A stretch of 64,000 bases of DNA from Lachnoclostridium sp. An76 (GTDB lineage Bacteria; Bacillota; Clostridia; Lachnospirales; Lachnospiraceae): contig NZ_NFHL01000011.1 in assembly GCF_002161355.1 (NCBI RefSeq), positions 1 through 64,000 of the forward strand, in the 5' to 3' direction. This document shows positions 1-7,906 of this stretch, one piece after another (within the stretch, counting starts at the first letter, position 1; the number at the start of each line of letters is the position of its first letter). The notes below the pieces were generated by a model. That model made no database searches, was not told where the DNA came from, and saw nothing but the letters and a program-made list of their open reading frames with translations. Made by a program: the position numbers and the translations under genes.

Positions 1-56
1 GTTAATTTCAAAGCGGATGCCTGAGCCGCAGGCGAATCTTCCGCTTTGAAATTAAC
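1..56. repeat. 17-bp perfect inverted repeat with an inner hairpin
   Basis: Bases 1-17 and 40-56 are exact reverse complements, and the 22-base loop holds a second small stem (GCCTG at 19-23 with CAGGC at 29-33). The structure can form a cruciform or a bidirectional terminator, but no T-run follows either arm. It lies downstream of the minus-strand gene pair at 202-976. The window edge prevents seeing what lies on the other side. Confidence 0.7.
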
Positions 57-83
57 GCCGCATCCCATTCTTTTTATGTCTTT

Positions 84-204
84 CCCAGATTACGGAACCG
101 GAACCCAAGCCATATCCCCGCCCGCCGCGAAAACGTCTTGAATCATACCGACGGTTTTCGGACGTTTAACCAATCGGTCGGCTCCTCCACAAATACAGAT
201 TTCA
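84..204. repeat. Dispersed intergenic repeat, copy 1
   Basis: Bases 84-165 match, as reverse complement, the block at 60944-61020. Shared segments include CATATCCCCG, CGCCGCGAAAACGTC and ACGGTTTTCGGACGT. Bases 160-204 match 61329-61374 in direct orientation, through GTCGGCTCC and CCACAAATACAGA. The copy ends exactly at the stop codon of the small gene at 202-492, as copy 2 does at the stop of uxuB. No reading frame in it looks coding. Confidence 0.65.
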
Positions 205-492
205 CTGTCTATGGCGTTTGAATATCGAGCTGGTCATCTGCACTGTTCTGTCGATCTGTTCCTGCTCTTCTTTGCTTTTCCCCTGCTTTAAGATTTCCAG
301 GATCAGGGTGACCTCATCAGGGGTAAACTGGATGCCCTGCTTGTTTGCGCTGGTGATAAGAGCCAGCATGACCGGAGCCAGTTCTTTCCCTGTTTTACCC
401 GAGGTTTTCGATGCGGCCATCCGGATCAGCTCCAGTTTGGCGGGATCTATACTCTTCATTGCAGGATTGTTCATCCATTCTTCTGCTTCCAT
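202..492 (-). CDS. Small hypothetical protein, 96 aa
   Basis: Function is not recognised. The ATG at 492 follows a strong AAAGGAG site, and an in-frame TAG sits directly upstream, so the start is well fixed. The protein is charged and probably helical (central ELAPVMLALI, later EVTLILEILKQGKSKEEQEQ), with no signal peptide or membrane segment. It overlaps the 3' end of the upstream minus-strand gene by 98 bases, which suggests translational coupling. The two are likely one transcription unit whose products act together, but nothing in the sequence shows what they do. Confidence 0.6.
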   Translation of the reverse strand: MEAEEWMNNPAMKSIDPAKLELIRMAASKTSGKTGKELAPVMLALITSANKQGIQFTPDEVTLILEILKQGKSKEEQEQIDRTVQMTSSIFKRHRQ

Positions 493-976
493 CTATATCA
501 TCTCCTTTCTGTGGACTGCTTTCAGTCTGCGAAAACATATCAGTATACATGCGGAACATCTCCTGCTGTTCAGGGGAAAGCATTCCCGACAGGAGATCCA
601 TCGGATCCAGAACCGGCGCTCCGGGCTCTGAGGAGGATGTACTCTGTATCATTTCCATGACAGCCATCATTTCCTTTAAGTTGATCACCATATCCAGGGC
701 AGCGGCTTCGCGGGGCTTCAGGTAGGGCCGGAAACTGTTGAGCAGATCGATGGGAGAGGGATTTTCTTCTTCCGTGAGCATCTGCGCCCTGACAGCGCCT
801 TTTTTACCGCTGAATATATGGAGCGTTTCCCTGAGTTCCATGATCTTAACGCAGGCTGCGAGCATTTTTCGTCCGGATGCAGGAGTATAGGGGATCAACA
901 GCTTCATGATCTGAAGTTCCGGAGAAGTAACAAGGTCGTCAAAAGGGGTCATTGGTCCGGGAAGATTTTTGTCCAT
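395..976 (-). CDS. Hypothetical protein, 193 aa
   Basis: Function is not recognised. I chose the ATG at 976 over the upstream start at 1066 because AGGAG lies about six bases before it, and the upstream extension would be an unlikely hydrophobic leader. The body is helical and Met/Leu-rich (ELQIMKLLIPYTP, LDMVINLKEMMAVMEMIQ). The last 33 or so residues, which overlap the next gene, are polar and rich in Asp, Arg and Gln and look like read-through into a frame that is not conserved. The original stop may have been lost, or the long overlap may be real. Confidence 0.6.
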   Translation of the reverse strand: MDKNLPGPMTPFDDLVTSPELQIMKLLIPYTPASGRKMLAACVKIMELRETLHIFSGKKGAVRAQMLTEEENPSPIDLLNSFRPYLKPREAAALDMVINLKEMMAVMEMIQSTSSSEPGAPVLDPMDLLSGMLSPEQQEMFRMYTDMFSQTESSPQKGDDIDGSRRMDEQSCNEEYRSRQTGADPDGRIENLG

Positions 977-1160
977 ACAGGCTCCTGCACATAGCGTTGT
1001 AAATATATACGCTGCTGTGTATATAATTATGCATTGCGGTAAAAATGTAAGATAAAAGCCGTGCATGCAGTGAAAAACGGAGGCAGGTTTCAGTCAGGGC
1101 ACGGTTCGGAAACAGGTTCATAAAATAATTAAGAAGCAAAGAGAAAGGGATGAAAAGACA

Positions 1161-1322
1161 GTGTCAAGAAAATTGATCATTGACGGGAACGCCGTGTATG
1201 AGATCGATGAAGAGTGCATGCTGAAAAAGCGCCTGAAAGGACCGGAAGATGGCGGAACAGGGAAAAAGGAACAAAGAAATATCGGAATGAAACATCAGTC
1301 TGAAAACAAAGATGTCGGATGA
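1161..1322 (+). CDS. Small hypothetical protein, 53 aa, GTG start
   Basis: A GTG at 1161 opens a 53-codon frame reading SRKLIIDGNAVYEIDEEC and ending in a Lys/Gln-rich tail, with TGA at 1320-1322. A purine-rich GAGAAAGGGA lies about ten bases upstream. The start resembles the short LIIDGNAVYEID proteins I associate with Lachnospiraceae, but I assign no function. It is followed at once by a terminator-like stem (1326-1362), which supports a short independent transcript. Confidence 0.45.
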   Translation: MSRKLIIDGNAVYEIDEECMLKKRLKGPEDGGTGKKEQRNIGMKHQSENKDVG

Positions 1323-1325
1323 CAG

Positions 1326-1362
1326 AAAAAGCGGGGTGTGCGGAAAGGTACATCCCGCTTTT
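1326..1362 (+). terminator. Terminator-like stem-loop after the 53-aa gene
   Basis: AAAAGCGGG near 1326-1335 pairs with CCCGCTTTT at 1354-1362, around a loop of about 18 bases. The right arm ends in a short T-run, as expected for intrinsic termination on the plus strand. Confidence 0.5.
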
Positions 1363-1395
1363 GTACAAAGTGAAAGGGTGATATAAAATGTGCAA

Positions 1396-1429
1396 GGGGT
1401 CAGACCCCTCTGAAGAGGGGTCTGACCCC
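1396..1429. repeat. Double palindrome GGGGTCAGACCCC, copy 1
   Basis: GGGGTCAGACCCC (1396-1408) and its exact complement GGGGTCTGACCCC (1417-1429) are separated by 8 bases. Each 13-mer is itself an odd palindrome, so the DNA can fold as one long hairpin or two small ones. The same unit with a different 8-base spacer occurs at 22660-22693. The flanks TGCAA on the left and ATTGG on the right are also shared. Confidence 0.8.
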
Positions 1430-1463
1430 AATTGGTCAAGCTGTCAGAATCTTCTGAAATTGA

Positions 1464-1676
1464 TCAGCATCCGCATCCATTGCTGCCGAATCCGCCGCAG
1501 CAGCAGAGCAGAAGGATGATCCACAGGCAGCTGTCGTTGCCGCATCCGTTGCCGCCAAATGTGTTGCCGCCGCATCCGCCGCAGCAGCAGAGCAGGAGAA
1601 TGATCCACAGGCAGGAAGACATTCCGTTTCCATTGTCGCATCCGCATCCACAGTTTGTAGCAGTTAAATCACTCAT
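1464..1676 (-). CDS. Cys-rich small protein with duplicated hydrophobic segment, 70 aa
   Basis: The ATG at 1676 is preceded by a clear GGAGG. The 70 residues contain two near-identical halves, each with the string SCLWIILLLCCCGG followed by a Gly/Asn/Cys tail. Each half offers a short hydrophobic stretch of about nine residues running into three consecutive Cys, and the N-terminus is also Cys-rich (CGCGCD). Similar proteins are sometimes labelled chorion-like high-cysteine proteins in gut Clostridia; their function is unknown. Membrane association or metal binding is possible from composition alone. Confidence 0.7.
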   Translation of the reverse strand: MSDLTATNCGCGCDNGNGMSSCLWIILLLCCCGGCGGNTFGGNGCGNDSCLWIILLLCCCGGFGSNGCGC

Positions 1677-1824
1677 GTTAAATCCTCCAATTAGGTTATT
1701 GTTTACAGTTTTATAGTATGCAGAGCGTAAAAAGTGGTTACCGCATTAGCAAAGATCAGGGAAAAGTGGCTGTGACGGACAATAATCGATGCAGGAGAAT
1801 ATTCTGATTAAAAAGGGATTTATT

Positions 1825-2742
1825 ATGAGATGGGTAAAACAGACGGTAAGTTATTGGTGTGATGATATAAAATCAGGGAAATGTCTGGGAAAGGGGGTCA
1901 CGGTCGCGGTACTTGACACAGGGTTATCTGCCCATCCGGATCTGGAAGGGCGTACAGCCGGTTTCAGGGATTTTGTCGGGAATTCGATGAAATGCAGTGA
2001 TGACAGCGGACACGGGACCCATGTGGCGGGGATCCTTGCGGGAAGCGGCAGAGTGTCGGATGGCCTGTATGCGGGAATGGCTCCGGAAGCATCGCTTCTT
2101 GTGGGCAAGGTGCTGGACCGCGAGGGGAATGGCAATGTGGAAAATGTCATAGCAGGGATCCGGTGGATCCTGGAACAAAAAGATAGGTATGGAGTGCGGA
2201 TCGTGAATATCTCAGTGGGCACGCAGCCGGATCTCGGGGAGTATCAGAAGCGCCGGTTTTTGGCGGCAGTGGAGGAGTTATGGGACAGTGGGCTTGTGGT
2301 GGCAGTGTCCGCGGGAAATTACGGACCGGGGGCGGGGAGTGTGGCTGTGCCCGGCACAAGCCGCAAGGTAATTACAGTGGGGGTCCCGGATACGGAGCTT
2401 CCGCCCGTGCAGAGACGCAGGAAAAATGTAAATTATTCCGGAAGGGGACCGACAGGGGAATGTGTGGTAAAGCCGGACGTGTTTGCCCCGGGGACCGGAG
2501 TCATAAGCTGCAACGGCAGATACGGCCGTCCCGGCGAACATCCGTACACGATGAAAACAGGCACATCAATGGCAACCCCGGTAGTTTCCGGAGCGGTGGC
2601 GTGCCTGCTGTCCAAATACCCGGATATGACAAATGTAGAAGTGAAGCTGCGGTTAAGGGAAGCATGCGTAAGGCTGCCGGGAACCGGCTGCGGATGGGGG
2701 ATGCTGAACGTGGCGCGGCTTTTAAATGACAACCTTGGATAA
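1825..2742 (+). CDS. Subtilisin-like serine protease (S8 family), 305 aa
   Basis: This is a serine endopeptidase with the full S8 triad: Asp31 in AVLDTGL, His63 in DSGHGTHVAG and Ser248 in GTSMATP. There is no signal peptide or propeptide, and the length matches intracellular subtilisins, so a cytoplasmic or unconventionally exported role is likely. I chose the ATG at 1825 because AAAAAGGGA lies seven bases before it; an in-frame ATG at 1789 has a poor site. It seems to be a single-gene unit. The substrate is unknown. Confidence 0.85.
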   Translation: MRWVKQTVSYWCDDIKSGKCLGKGVTVAVLDTGLSAHPDLEGRTAGFRDFVGNSMKCSDDSGHGTHVAGILAGSGRVSDGLYAGMAPEASLLVGKVLDREGNGNVENVIAGIRWILEQKDRYGVRIVNISVGTQPDLGEYQKRRFLAAVEELWDSGLVVAVSAGNYGPGAGSVAVPGTSRKVITVGVPDTELPPVQRRRKNVNYSGRGPTGECVVKPDVFAPGTGVISCNGRYGRPGEHPYTMKTGTSMATPVVSGAVACLLSKYPDMTNVEVKLRLREACVRLPGTGCGWGMLNVARLLNDNLG

Positions 2743-2817
2743 AAATGACACAAAATCATCTGTGCGTGAGTGATCAGAAAATCCAAACCGCCTGTCCTTA
2801 CTGCCGAAGTTATCAGA

Positions 2818-3504
2818 CTATGGAACAGGCGGTTTTGTCAAAGGATCAAGTCCTTTCTGTTCTTTGAGCAAAATGCGGTTCCGCTCATATTCGATCACGC
2901 CGTCCTTCTGCATTTTGGAAAGCTCATTGCACATGGCGCTGCGGTCCACATTCAGATAGTCCGCCAGTTGCTGGCGGTTGTACGGGATCAGGAAGGAACT
3001 GCTCCCGGTCCGTTTGGCGCATTCCGAAAAATAGGACATCAGCCGCCCGCGGATGGATTTGGAACTGGTATGCAGGATCCTCTGGGAAAGCTGGAGGCTC
3101 TTGTGGGCACAGACAGTCAGCAGATTTCGGACAAGCCTTGTGTGAAATGGGCAGGCATTAGTACAGGTGGCCAGGATGCTGCCCGCATTCAGAAACAGTA
3201 CGGAAGTATCCTCCGCAGCAGACACCGTAACGAGCAGCGGCTGCCCCGGAATGCAGGCATATACTTCGGCGAATACGGAACCGGGCGCAGCATTCCCTAA
3301 AATACTGGTATTGCCCCAGATATCGCTGCTGGAGATCACAGCCATACCGGACAGCACGATCCCCATATTTTCGGTAATACTCCCTTCGGAAAGGATGGTT
3401 TCTCCTTTTCGAAAATTGCGCTCCGCAGCATTCAGGCAGTCCAAAAGCGTTGTGATCTCCGACTTTTCCAGTCCCCGAAACAGTTGTGTGTTGGCCAGAT
3501 CCAT
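2818..3504 (-). CDS. Crp/Fnr-family regulator, 228 aa (HcpR-like by context)
   Basis: The N-terminal two thirds form a cyclic-nucleotide-binding-type beta-roll (KGETILSEGSITENMGIVLSG). The C-terminus holds a Crp-type winged helix with NRQQLADYLNVDRSAMCNEL as recognition region, near residues 170-190. No N-terminal Fnr-type Cys cluster is present. The gene is divergent from an Fe-S protein gene and hcp, the arrangement of HcpR-type regulators that respond to nitric oxide or hydroxylamine. A 16-bp perfect palindrome lies between the divergent starts. The effector cannot be read from the sequence. Confidence 0.8.
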   Translation of the reverse strand: MDLANTQLFRGLEKSEITTLLDCLNAAERNFRKGETILSEGSITENMGIVLSGMAVISSSDIWGNTSILGNAAPGSVFAEVYACIPGQPLLVTVSAAEDTSVLFLNAGSILATCTNACPFHTRLVRNLLTVCAHKSLQLSQRILHTSSKSIRGRLMSYFSECAKRTGSSSFLIPYNRQQLADYLNVDRSAMCNELSKMQKDGVIEYERNRILLKEQKGLDPLTKPPVP

Positions 3505-3517
3505 ATTTTTTCTCCTT

Positions 3518-3533
3518 TGTTGTTATAACAACA
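3518..3533. promoter_or_regulatory. 16-bp palindromic operator candidate
   Basis: TGTTGTTATAACAACA is a perfect palindrome in the space between the regulator gene and the Fe-S gene. On the plus strand a TATACT (-10) lies at 3555-3560. If transcription starts about seven bases after it, the palindrome centre lies 41.5 bases upstream, the class II activator position for Crp/Fnr proteins. It also lies 14 bases from the regulator's own ATG, so autoregulation is likely. Confidence 0.6.
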
Positions 3534-3595
3534 GATATTCATTTAAAATTATATTATACTGTGCCCGAAAACACAAGAAAAAGGAGAGATTGAAC

Positions 3596-4237
3596 ATGAT
3601 CCGTAAGATCATTCAGATTGACGAAGAAAAATGCAATGGATGCGGGGCCTGCGCCGAAGCCTGTCATGAAGGGGCTATCGGCATGGTAAACGGGAAGGCA
3701 AAGCTCCTGCGGGACGATTATTGCGATGGTCTGGGCGACTGCCTGCCAACCTGCCCAACCGGCGCGATTTCCTTTGTGGAACGGGAGGCAGCTGCTTATG
3801 ATGAAAAGGCTGTCCAGGAAAATATGAGGAGAAAGAACGGACAGGATCTGTCCTATGCTCCGCTGGGAGCAGGGTCGCAGCTGGGGCAGTGGCCCTGCCA
3901 GATCAAGCTGATCCCGATCAACGCCCCCTGCTTTGACGGAGCCAGATTGCTGATCGCAGCGGATTGCTGCGCCTACGCCTACGCCAGAATGCACGGGGAT
4001 TTTATGCGCGGGAAGATCACGCTGATCGGCTGTCCAAAGCTGGACGGGATTGATTACAGTGAAAAGCTGACCCAGATCATTCAAGATAACAATATCCAAA
4101 GCGTGACCATCGTGCGGATGGAAGTACCCTGCTGCGGCGGCTTGGAATCAGCCGCTAAGAGAGCGCTGCAGGCAAGCGGAAAATCCATCCCCTGTGAGGT
4201 GGCCACGATCTCGGTCGATGGGAAGATCCTGGGATAA
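3596..4237 (+). CDS. 4Fe-4S protein linked to Hcp, 213 aa
   Basis: This is probably an electron carrier or partner for the downstream hybrid cluster protein. Cys13, 16, 19 and 23 form a standard CxxCxxCxxxC cluster. The second site has Cys43, Cys49 and Cys53-Pro but Leu46 where a Cys is usual, so it may hold a three-Cys cluster. The C-terminal domain has further Cys pairs (ADCCAYAYA, VPCCGGLES). The ATG at 3596 follows AAGGAGAG. An upstream in-frame extension exists but covers the operator region and is not used. hcp follows after 71 bases. Confidence 0.8.
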   Translation: MIRKIIQIDEEKCNGCGACAEACHEGAIGMVNGKAKLLRDDYCDGLGDCLPTCPTGAISFVEREAAAYDEKAVQENMRRKNGQDLSYAPLGAGSQLGQWPCQIKLIPINAPCFDGARLLIAADCCAYAYARMHGDFMRGKITLIGCPKLDGIDYSEKLTQIIQDNNIQSVTIVRMEVPCCGGLESAAKRALQASGKSIPCEVATISVDGKILG

Positions 4238-4254
4238 AATGAAAGGAACAAGCC

Positions 4255-4290
4255 GTTATATTAACAAAAAATCTATATAGTTTCTATTAT
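4255..4290 (+). promoter_or_regulatory. hcp promoter with operator-like half-sites
   Basis: GTTATATTAAC (4255-4265) contains the half-sites GTTA and TAAC, also seen in the palindrome at 3518-3533 but here 3 bases apart instead of adjacent. It overlaps a possible -35 TTAACA (4261-4266), which is followed after 18 bases by TATTAT (4285-4290). This would let the divergent Crp/Fnr protein control hcp separately from the Fe-S gene. The spacing difference weakens the match. Confidence 0.4.
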
Positions 4291-4308
4291 TTATCATGGA
4301 GGTCAGAT

Positions 4309-5949
4309 ATGAAAGAAAAAATGTTTTGCTATCAGTGTCAGGAAACGGCGGGGTGCAGGGGGTGCACCGTGTCCGGCGTATGCGGGAAGAAGCCCGATGT
4401 GGCGGCCATGCAGGATCTGCTCGTCTATGTCACAAAAGGAATTTCGGCTGTTACAACTGCGCTGCGTCAGGAAGGCAAACAGGTATCTGCGGAGATCAAC
4501 CATCTGATTACCCTGAACCTGTTTACTACCATTACTAATGCGAATTTCGACAGGGAGAGTATTGAGGCGAGGATCCGCGACACACTCACAGAAAAGGAAG
4601 CTCTGCTGGCGCGGGTGGCAGATCCGTCCACCCTGCCCGAAGCCGCCAGATGGGACGGCTCCGGAAACTGGGAAGAAAAGGCAGGAACTGTCGGTGTTCT
4701 TTCTGAAGAAAACGAGGATATCCGCTCTCTGCGGGAACTGATCACCTACGGCCTGAAGGGTCTGTCCGCCTACGCGAAGCACGCGAATGTCCTGATGAAG
4801 GACGACGGTGAGACAGATGCCTTCCTTCAGCGGGCGCTGGCGGCTACGCTGGATGACAGTCTCAGCATGGAGGAACTGATTGCCCTGACGATGGAAACCG
4901 GAAAGTACGGCGTCTCCGGCATGGCTCTGCTGGACCGGGCCAACACGGAAGCCTACGGAAATCCTGAGATCACAAGGGTGAATATCGGCGTCGGGAAAAA
5001 TCCCGGTATCCTGGTTTCCGGCCACGACCTGCGGGATCTGGAAATGCTGCTGGAACAGACGCAGGGAACCGGAGTGGATGTGTATACCCATTCCGAGATG
5101 CTCCCCGCCCACTATTACCCGGCGTTCAAAAAGTATCCTAACTTTATCGGAAACTATGGGAATGCGTGGTGGAAGCAGAAGGAGGAATTCGGATCCTTCA
5201 ACGGTCCCATCCTGATGACCACAAACTGCATCGTGCCGCCTTCGGACAGCTACAGGGACAGGCTCTATACCACCGGCGCGGCCGGCTATCCGGGATGCAC
5301 GCATATCCCAGGAGAGATTGGGGAGCAGAAAGATTTTTCCGCCGTCATTGAGCATGCAAAAAGATGTGCCGCCCCCACTGAGATCGAAACGGGAGAGCTG
5401 ATCGGCGGATTTGCCCACGCGCAGGTCCTGTCTCTGGCGGATCAGGTCGTTGAAGCGGTAAAAAGCGGTGCCATCAAAAAGTTCGTTGTCATGGCGGGCT
5501 GTGACGGCCGGGCTAAGAGCCGGGAATACTATACCGGGTTTGCAAGGGTGCTGCCGAAGGACGCTGTGATCCTGACAGCCGGATGCGCGAAATACAAATA
5601 CAACAAGCTGGATCTGGGCGATATCAACGGCATCCCGCGGGTCCTGGATGCCGGACAGTGCAATGACTCCTATTCCCTGGCTGTCATTGCTTTGAAGCTG
5701 AAGGAAGTTTTCGGTCTGGATGATATCAACGACCTGCCCATTGTCTACAATATCGCATGGTACGAGCAGAAAGCGGTCATCGTCCTGCTGGCGCTTTTGC
5801 ATCTTGGCGTAAAAAATATCCATCTCGGTCCCACTCTTCCGGCATTTTTAAGCCCCAATGTGGCGGCGGTCCTGACGGAGAACTTCGGTATCGCGGGAAT
5901 TGGCACTGTGGAGGAGGATATGAAACTGTTCTTTGGCGCGGAGCATTGA
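4309..5949 (+). CDS. hcp: Hybrid cluster protein (Hcp, hydroxylamine reductase), 546 aa
   Basis: Hcp reduces hydroxylamine or nitric oxide species with a hybrid Fe-S-O cluster in the cytoplasm. The N-terminal cluster ligands are visible as Cys7, Cys10, Cys19 and Cys25 (CYQCQET then CTVSGVC). C-terminal hybrid-cluster segments [23 protein letters not shown] and [10 protein letters not shown] follow in the usual order. The length of 546 aa is typical. GGAGG lies ahead of the ATG. It is the last gene of the stress locus, and its neighbours point to nitrosative stress defence rather than nitrogen assimilation. Confidence 0.93.
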   Translation: MKEKMFCYQCQETAGCRGCTVSGVCGKKPDVAAMQDLLVYVTKGISAVTTALRQEGKQVSAEINHLITLNLFTTITNANFDRESIEARIRDTLTEKEALLARVADPSTLPEAARWDGSGNWEEKAGTVGVLSEENEDIRSLRELITYGLKGLSAYAKHANVLMKDDGETDAFLQRALAATLDDSLSMEELIALTMETGKYGVSGMALLDRANTEAYGNPEITRVNIGVGKNPGILVSGHDLRDLEMLLEQTQGTGVDVYTHSEMLPAHYYPAFKKYPNFIGNYGNAWWKQKEEFGSFNGPILMTTNCIVPPSDSYRDRLYTTGAAGYPGCTHIPGEIGEQKDFSAVIEHAKRCAAPTEIETGELIGGFAHAQVLSLADQVVEAVKSGAIKKFVVMAGCDGRAKSREYYTGFARVLPKDAVILTAGCAKYKYNKLDLGDINGIPRVLDAGQCNDSYSLAVIALKLKEVFGLDDINDLPIVYNIAWYEQKAVIVLLALLHLGVKNIHLGPTLPAFLSPNVAAVLTENFGIAGIGTVEEDMKLFFGAEH

Positions 5950-6012
5950 ACACGGACGATTTTTCCGTTTCAGACTCCGTTTCAGACCTGTTAAAGTGTA
6001 AAGAAAAAATAC

Positions 6013-6041
6013 TTGACAGCACTGTTCCGTTCATGTATGAT
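6013..6041 (+). promoter_or_regulatory. Consensus promoter of the ylxM-ffh operon
   Basis: TTGACA (6013-6018), a 17-base spacer and TATGAT (6036-6041) form a near-perfect housekeeping promoter. The ylxM ATG is only 16 bases beyond the -10, so the leader would be about ten bases and barely include the AAAGGTG site. Confidence 0.75.
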
Positions 6042-6057
6042 AGCAAAGGTGACAGCA

Positions 6058-6408
6058 ATGGATAAGATTTTAGAGCAGGCATTATTATATGATTTTTACG
6101 GAGAGCTCCTGACTGAGCACCAGAAGGAAGTATACGAACAGTTTGTACTGGACGACCTTTCTCTGAGCGAGATCGCGGAAAGCGAAGGGATCAGCAGGCA
6201 GGGCGTGCATGATCTTGTCAGGCGCTGCCAGAAGGCGCTGGAAGGCTATGAGGCGAAACTGCATCTGGTCGAAAGGTTCCTCACGGTGAAGGAGAAGGTG
6301 GCCCAGATCGACAGAGTGCTGGAAGAATGGGAGCGCGAAAAGGAAGATCCGGAAGAGGTCATAGGACGGATCCGCAGGATTTCTTCCGCGATCATTGAAG
6401 AATTATAG
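6058..6408 (+). CDS. ylxM: YlxM-type helix-turn-helix protein, 116 aa
   Basis: YlxM is a small DNA-binding-like protein nearly always encoded ahead of ffh and thought to influence SRP assembly or expression. The middle carries a sigma-70 region 4-like HTH (LSLSEIAESEGISRQGVHDLVRR, residues about 35-58), and the C-terminus is an acidic coiled coil. I chose the ATG at 6058, preceded by AAAGGTG, over an in-frame ATG at 6013 that lies within the -35 box. ffh follows after 35 bases. Confidence 0.85.
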   Translation: MDKILEQALLYDFYGELLTEHQKEVYEQFVLDDLSLSEIAESEGISRQGVHDLVRRCQKALEGYEAKLHLVERFLTVKEKVAQIDRVLEEWEREKEDPEEVIGRIRRISSAIIEEL

Positions 6409-6443
6409 GCGGCAGGCATGCTGCGGCACAGAGAGGTTACAGA

Positions 6444-7805
6444 ATGGCATTTGACAGCTTAACAGAAAAACTTCAGAATGTTTTCCGGTCCCTGCGGAGC
6501 AAGGGGCGCCTTACGGAAGATGACGTAAAAGCGGCCCTCAGAGAGGTGAAGATGGCGCTTCTTGAGGCGGATGTAAACTTTAAGGTCGTAAAAAGCTTTA
6601 TAAAAGATGTCCAGGAGCGGGCTGTCGGGCAGGATGTGATGAGCGGGCTGAATCCCGGGCAGATGGTGATCAAGATCGTAAATGAGGAACTTGTCAAACT
6701 GATGGGTTCTGAGACGACCGAGATCAAACTCCAGCCGGGAAGCGCGATGACCGTCATCATGATGGCCGGCCTCCAGGGAGCTGGTAAGACGACCACCACG
6801 GCGAAGCTGGCGGGGAAATTCAAGCTGAAAGGGAAGAAGCCGCTGCTCGTGGCATGCGACGTGTACCGCCCGGCTGCGATCAGGCAGCTCCAGATCAACG
6901 GAGAGAAGCAGGGCGTGGAAGTATTCTCCATGGGAGATAAGAACCGCCCGGCGGACATCGCGAAGGCGGCGGTCCAGCATGCGGCTAAGAACGGCAACAA
7001 TATCGTGATCCTGGATACCGCAGGCCGCCTGCATATCGATGAGGATATGATGGCGGAGCTGCAGGAGATCAAGGAGGCTGTGGAAGTCCACCAGACGATC
7101 CTTGTGGTCGATGCCATGACCGGTCAGGACGCAGTCAACGTGGCGGGAACTTTCAATGACAAGATCGGCATTGACGGCGTCATCGTCACGAAGCTGGACG
7201 GAGATACGAGAGGCGGTGCGGCACTGTCCATCAAGGCAGTGACAGGCAGGCCGATCCTCTACGTCGGTATGGGAGAGAAGCTCTCTGACCTGGAACAGTT
7301 CTATCCTGACAGGATGGCGTCCCGTATCCTCGGTATGGGAGATGTCCTGTCCCTGATCGAGAAGGCAGGAGCTGAGATCGACCAGGAGAAAGCCATGCAG
7401 ATGGCTGACAAGATGAAGAAAGCCCAGTTTGATTTCGACGACTATCTGATGAGCATGGAACAGATGCGCAAGATGGGCGGGCTCTCCAGCATCATGAGCA
7501 TGATGCCGGGAATGGGGGCGTTCGGCGGCAAAGGAAAGATGCCGGACCTCGACTCGGAAGAAAATGAGAAGAAAATGGCAAGGATGGAAGCGATGATCCT
7601 TTCCATGACGCCGGAGGAGAGACGTGATCCGGATATCCTGAACCCATCCAGGAAGCACCGCATTGCCAGAGGGGCGGGCGTGGATATCGCCGAGGTAAAC
7701 CGGATGGTAAAACAGTTCAATGAATCCAGGAAGATGATGAAGAAGCTTCCGGGAATGCTGGGCGGCAGAGGTGGCAAGAAGGGCAGGTTCAGACTTCCCT
7801 TTTGA
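6444..7805 (+). CDS. ffh: Signal recognition particle protein Ffh, 453 aa
   Basis: Ffh is the SRP GTPase that binds signal sequences and the SRP RNA and delivers ribosomes to FtsY. The N domain (1-90) is followed by the NG GTPase with GLQGAGKTTT, DTAGRLHIDE and TKLDGDTRGGA. The Met-rich M domain starts near residue 320 (SIMSMMPGMG), with the RNA-binding RIARGAG loop near 410. Length is standard. It sits between ylxM and rpsP as in most Firmicutes. Confidence 0.96.
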   Translation: MAFDSLTEKLQNVFRSLRSKGRLTEDDVKAALREVKMALLEADVNFKVVKSFIKDVQERAVGQDVMSGLNPGQMVIKIVNEELVKLMGSETTEIKLQPGSAMTVIMMAGLQGAGKTTTTAKLAGKFKLKGKKPLLVACDVYRPAAIRQLQINGEKQGVEVFSMGDKNRPADIAKAAVQHAAKNGNNIVILDTAGRLHIDEDMMAELQEIKEAVEVHQTILVVDAMTGQDAVNVAGTFNDKIGIDGVIVTKLDGDTRGGAALSIKAVTGRPILYVGMGEKLSDLEQFYPDRMASRILGMGDVLSLIEKAGAEIDQEKAMQMADKMKKAQFDFDDYLMSMEQMRKMGGLSSIMSMMPGMGAFGGKGKMPDLDSEENEKKMARMEAMILSMTPEERRDPDILNPSRKHRIARGAGVDIAEVNRMVKQFNESRKMMKKLPGMLGGRGGKKGRFRLPF

Positions 7806-7906
7806 CACATAGATCATGCCGGAGGCGTCCGGCTGCACATGCGGCGGGGCTGACGGCAGAGGCAACAATATAAAATAAAAAGAAAGAAAAACAAGAGGTG
7901 ACAAAA

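Noticed and set aside
3167-3595. Long upstream extension of the Hcp-linked Fe-S protein
   Set aside because: It lies antisense to the Crp/Fnr gene and runs through the operator region; the ATG at 3596 with AAGGAGAG is the natural start.
6459-7904. 481-aa minus-strand frame opposite ffh
   Set aside because: It is the shadow of a highly conserved gene, His/Leu-rich in the way antisense frames of G+C-biased genes are, and has no family features.
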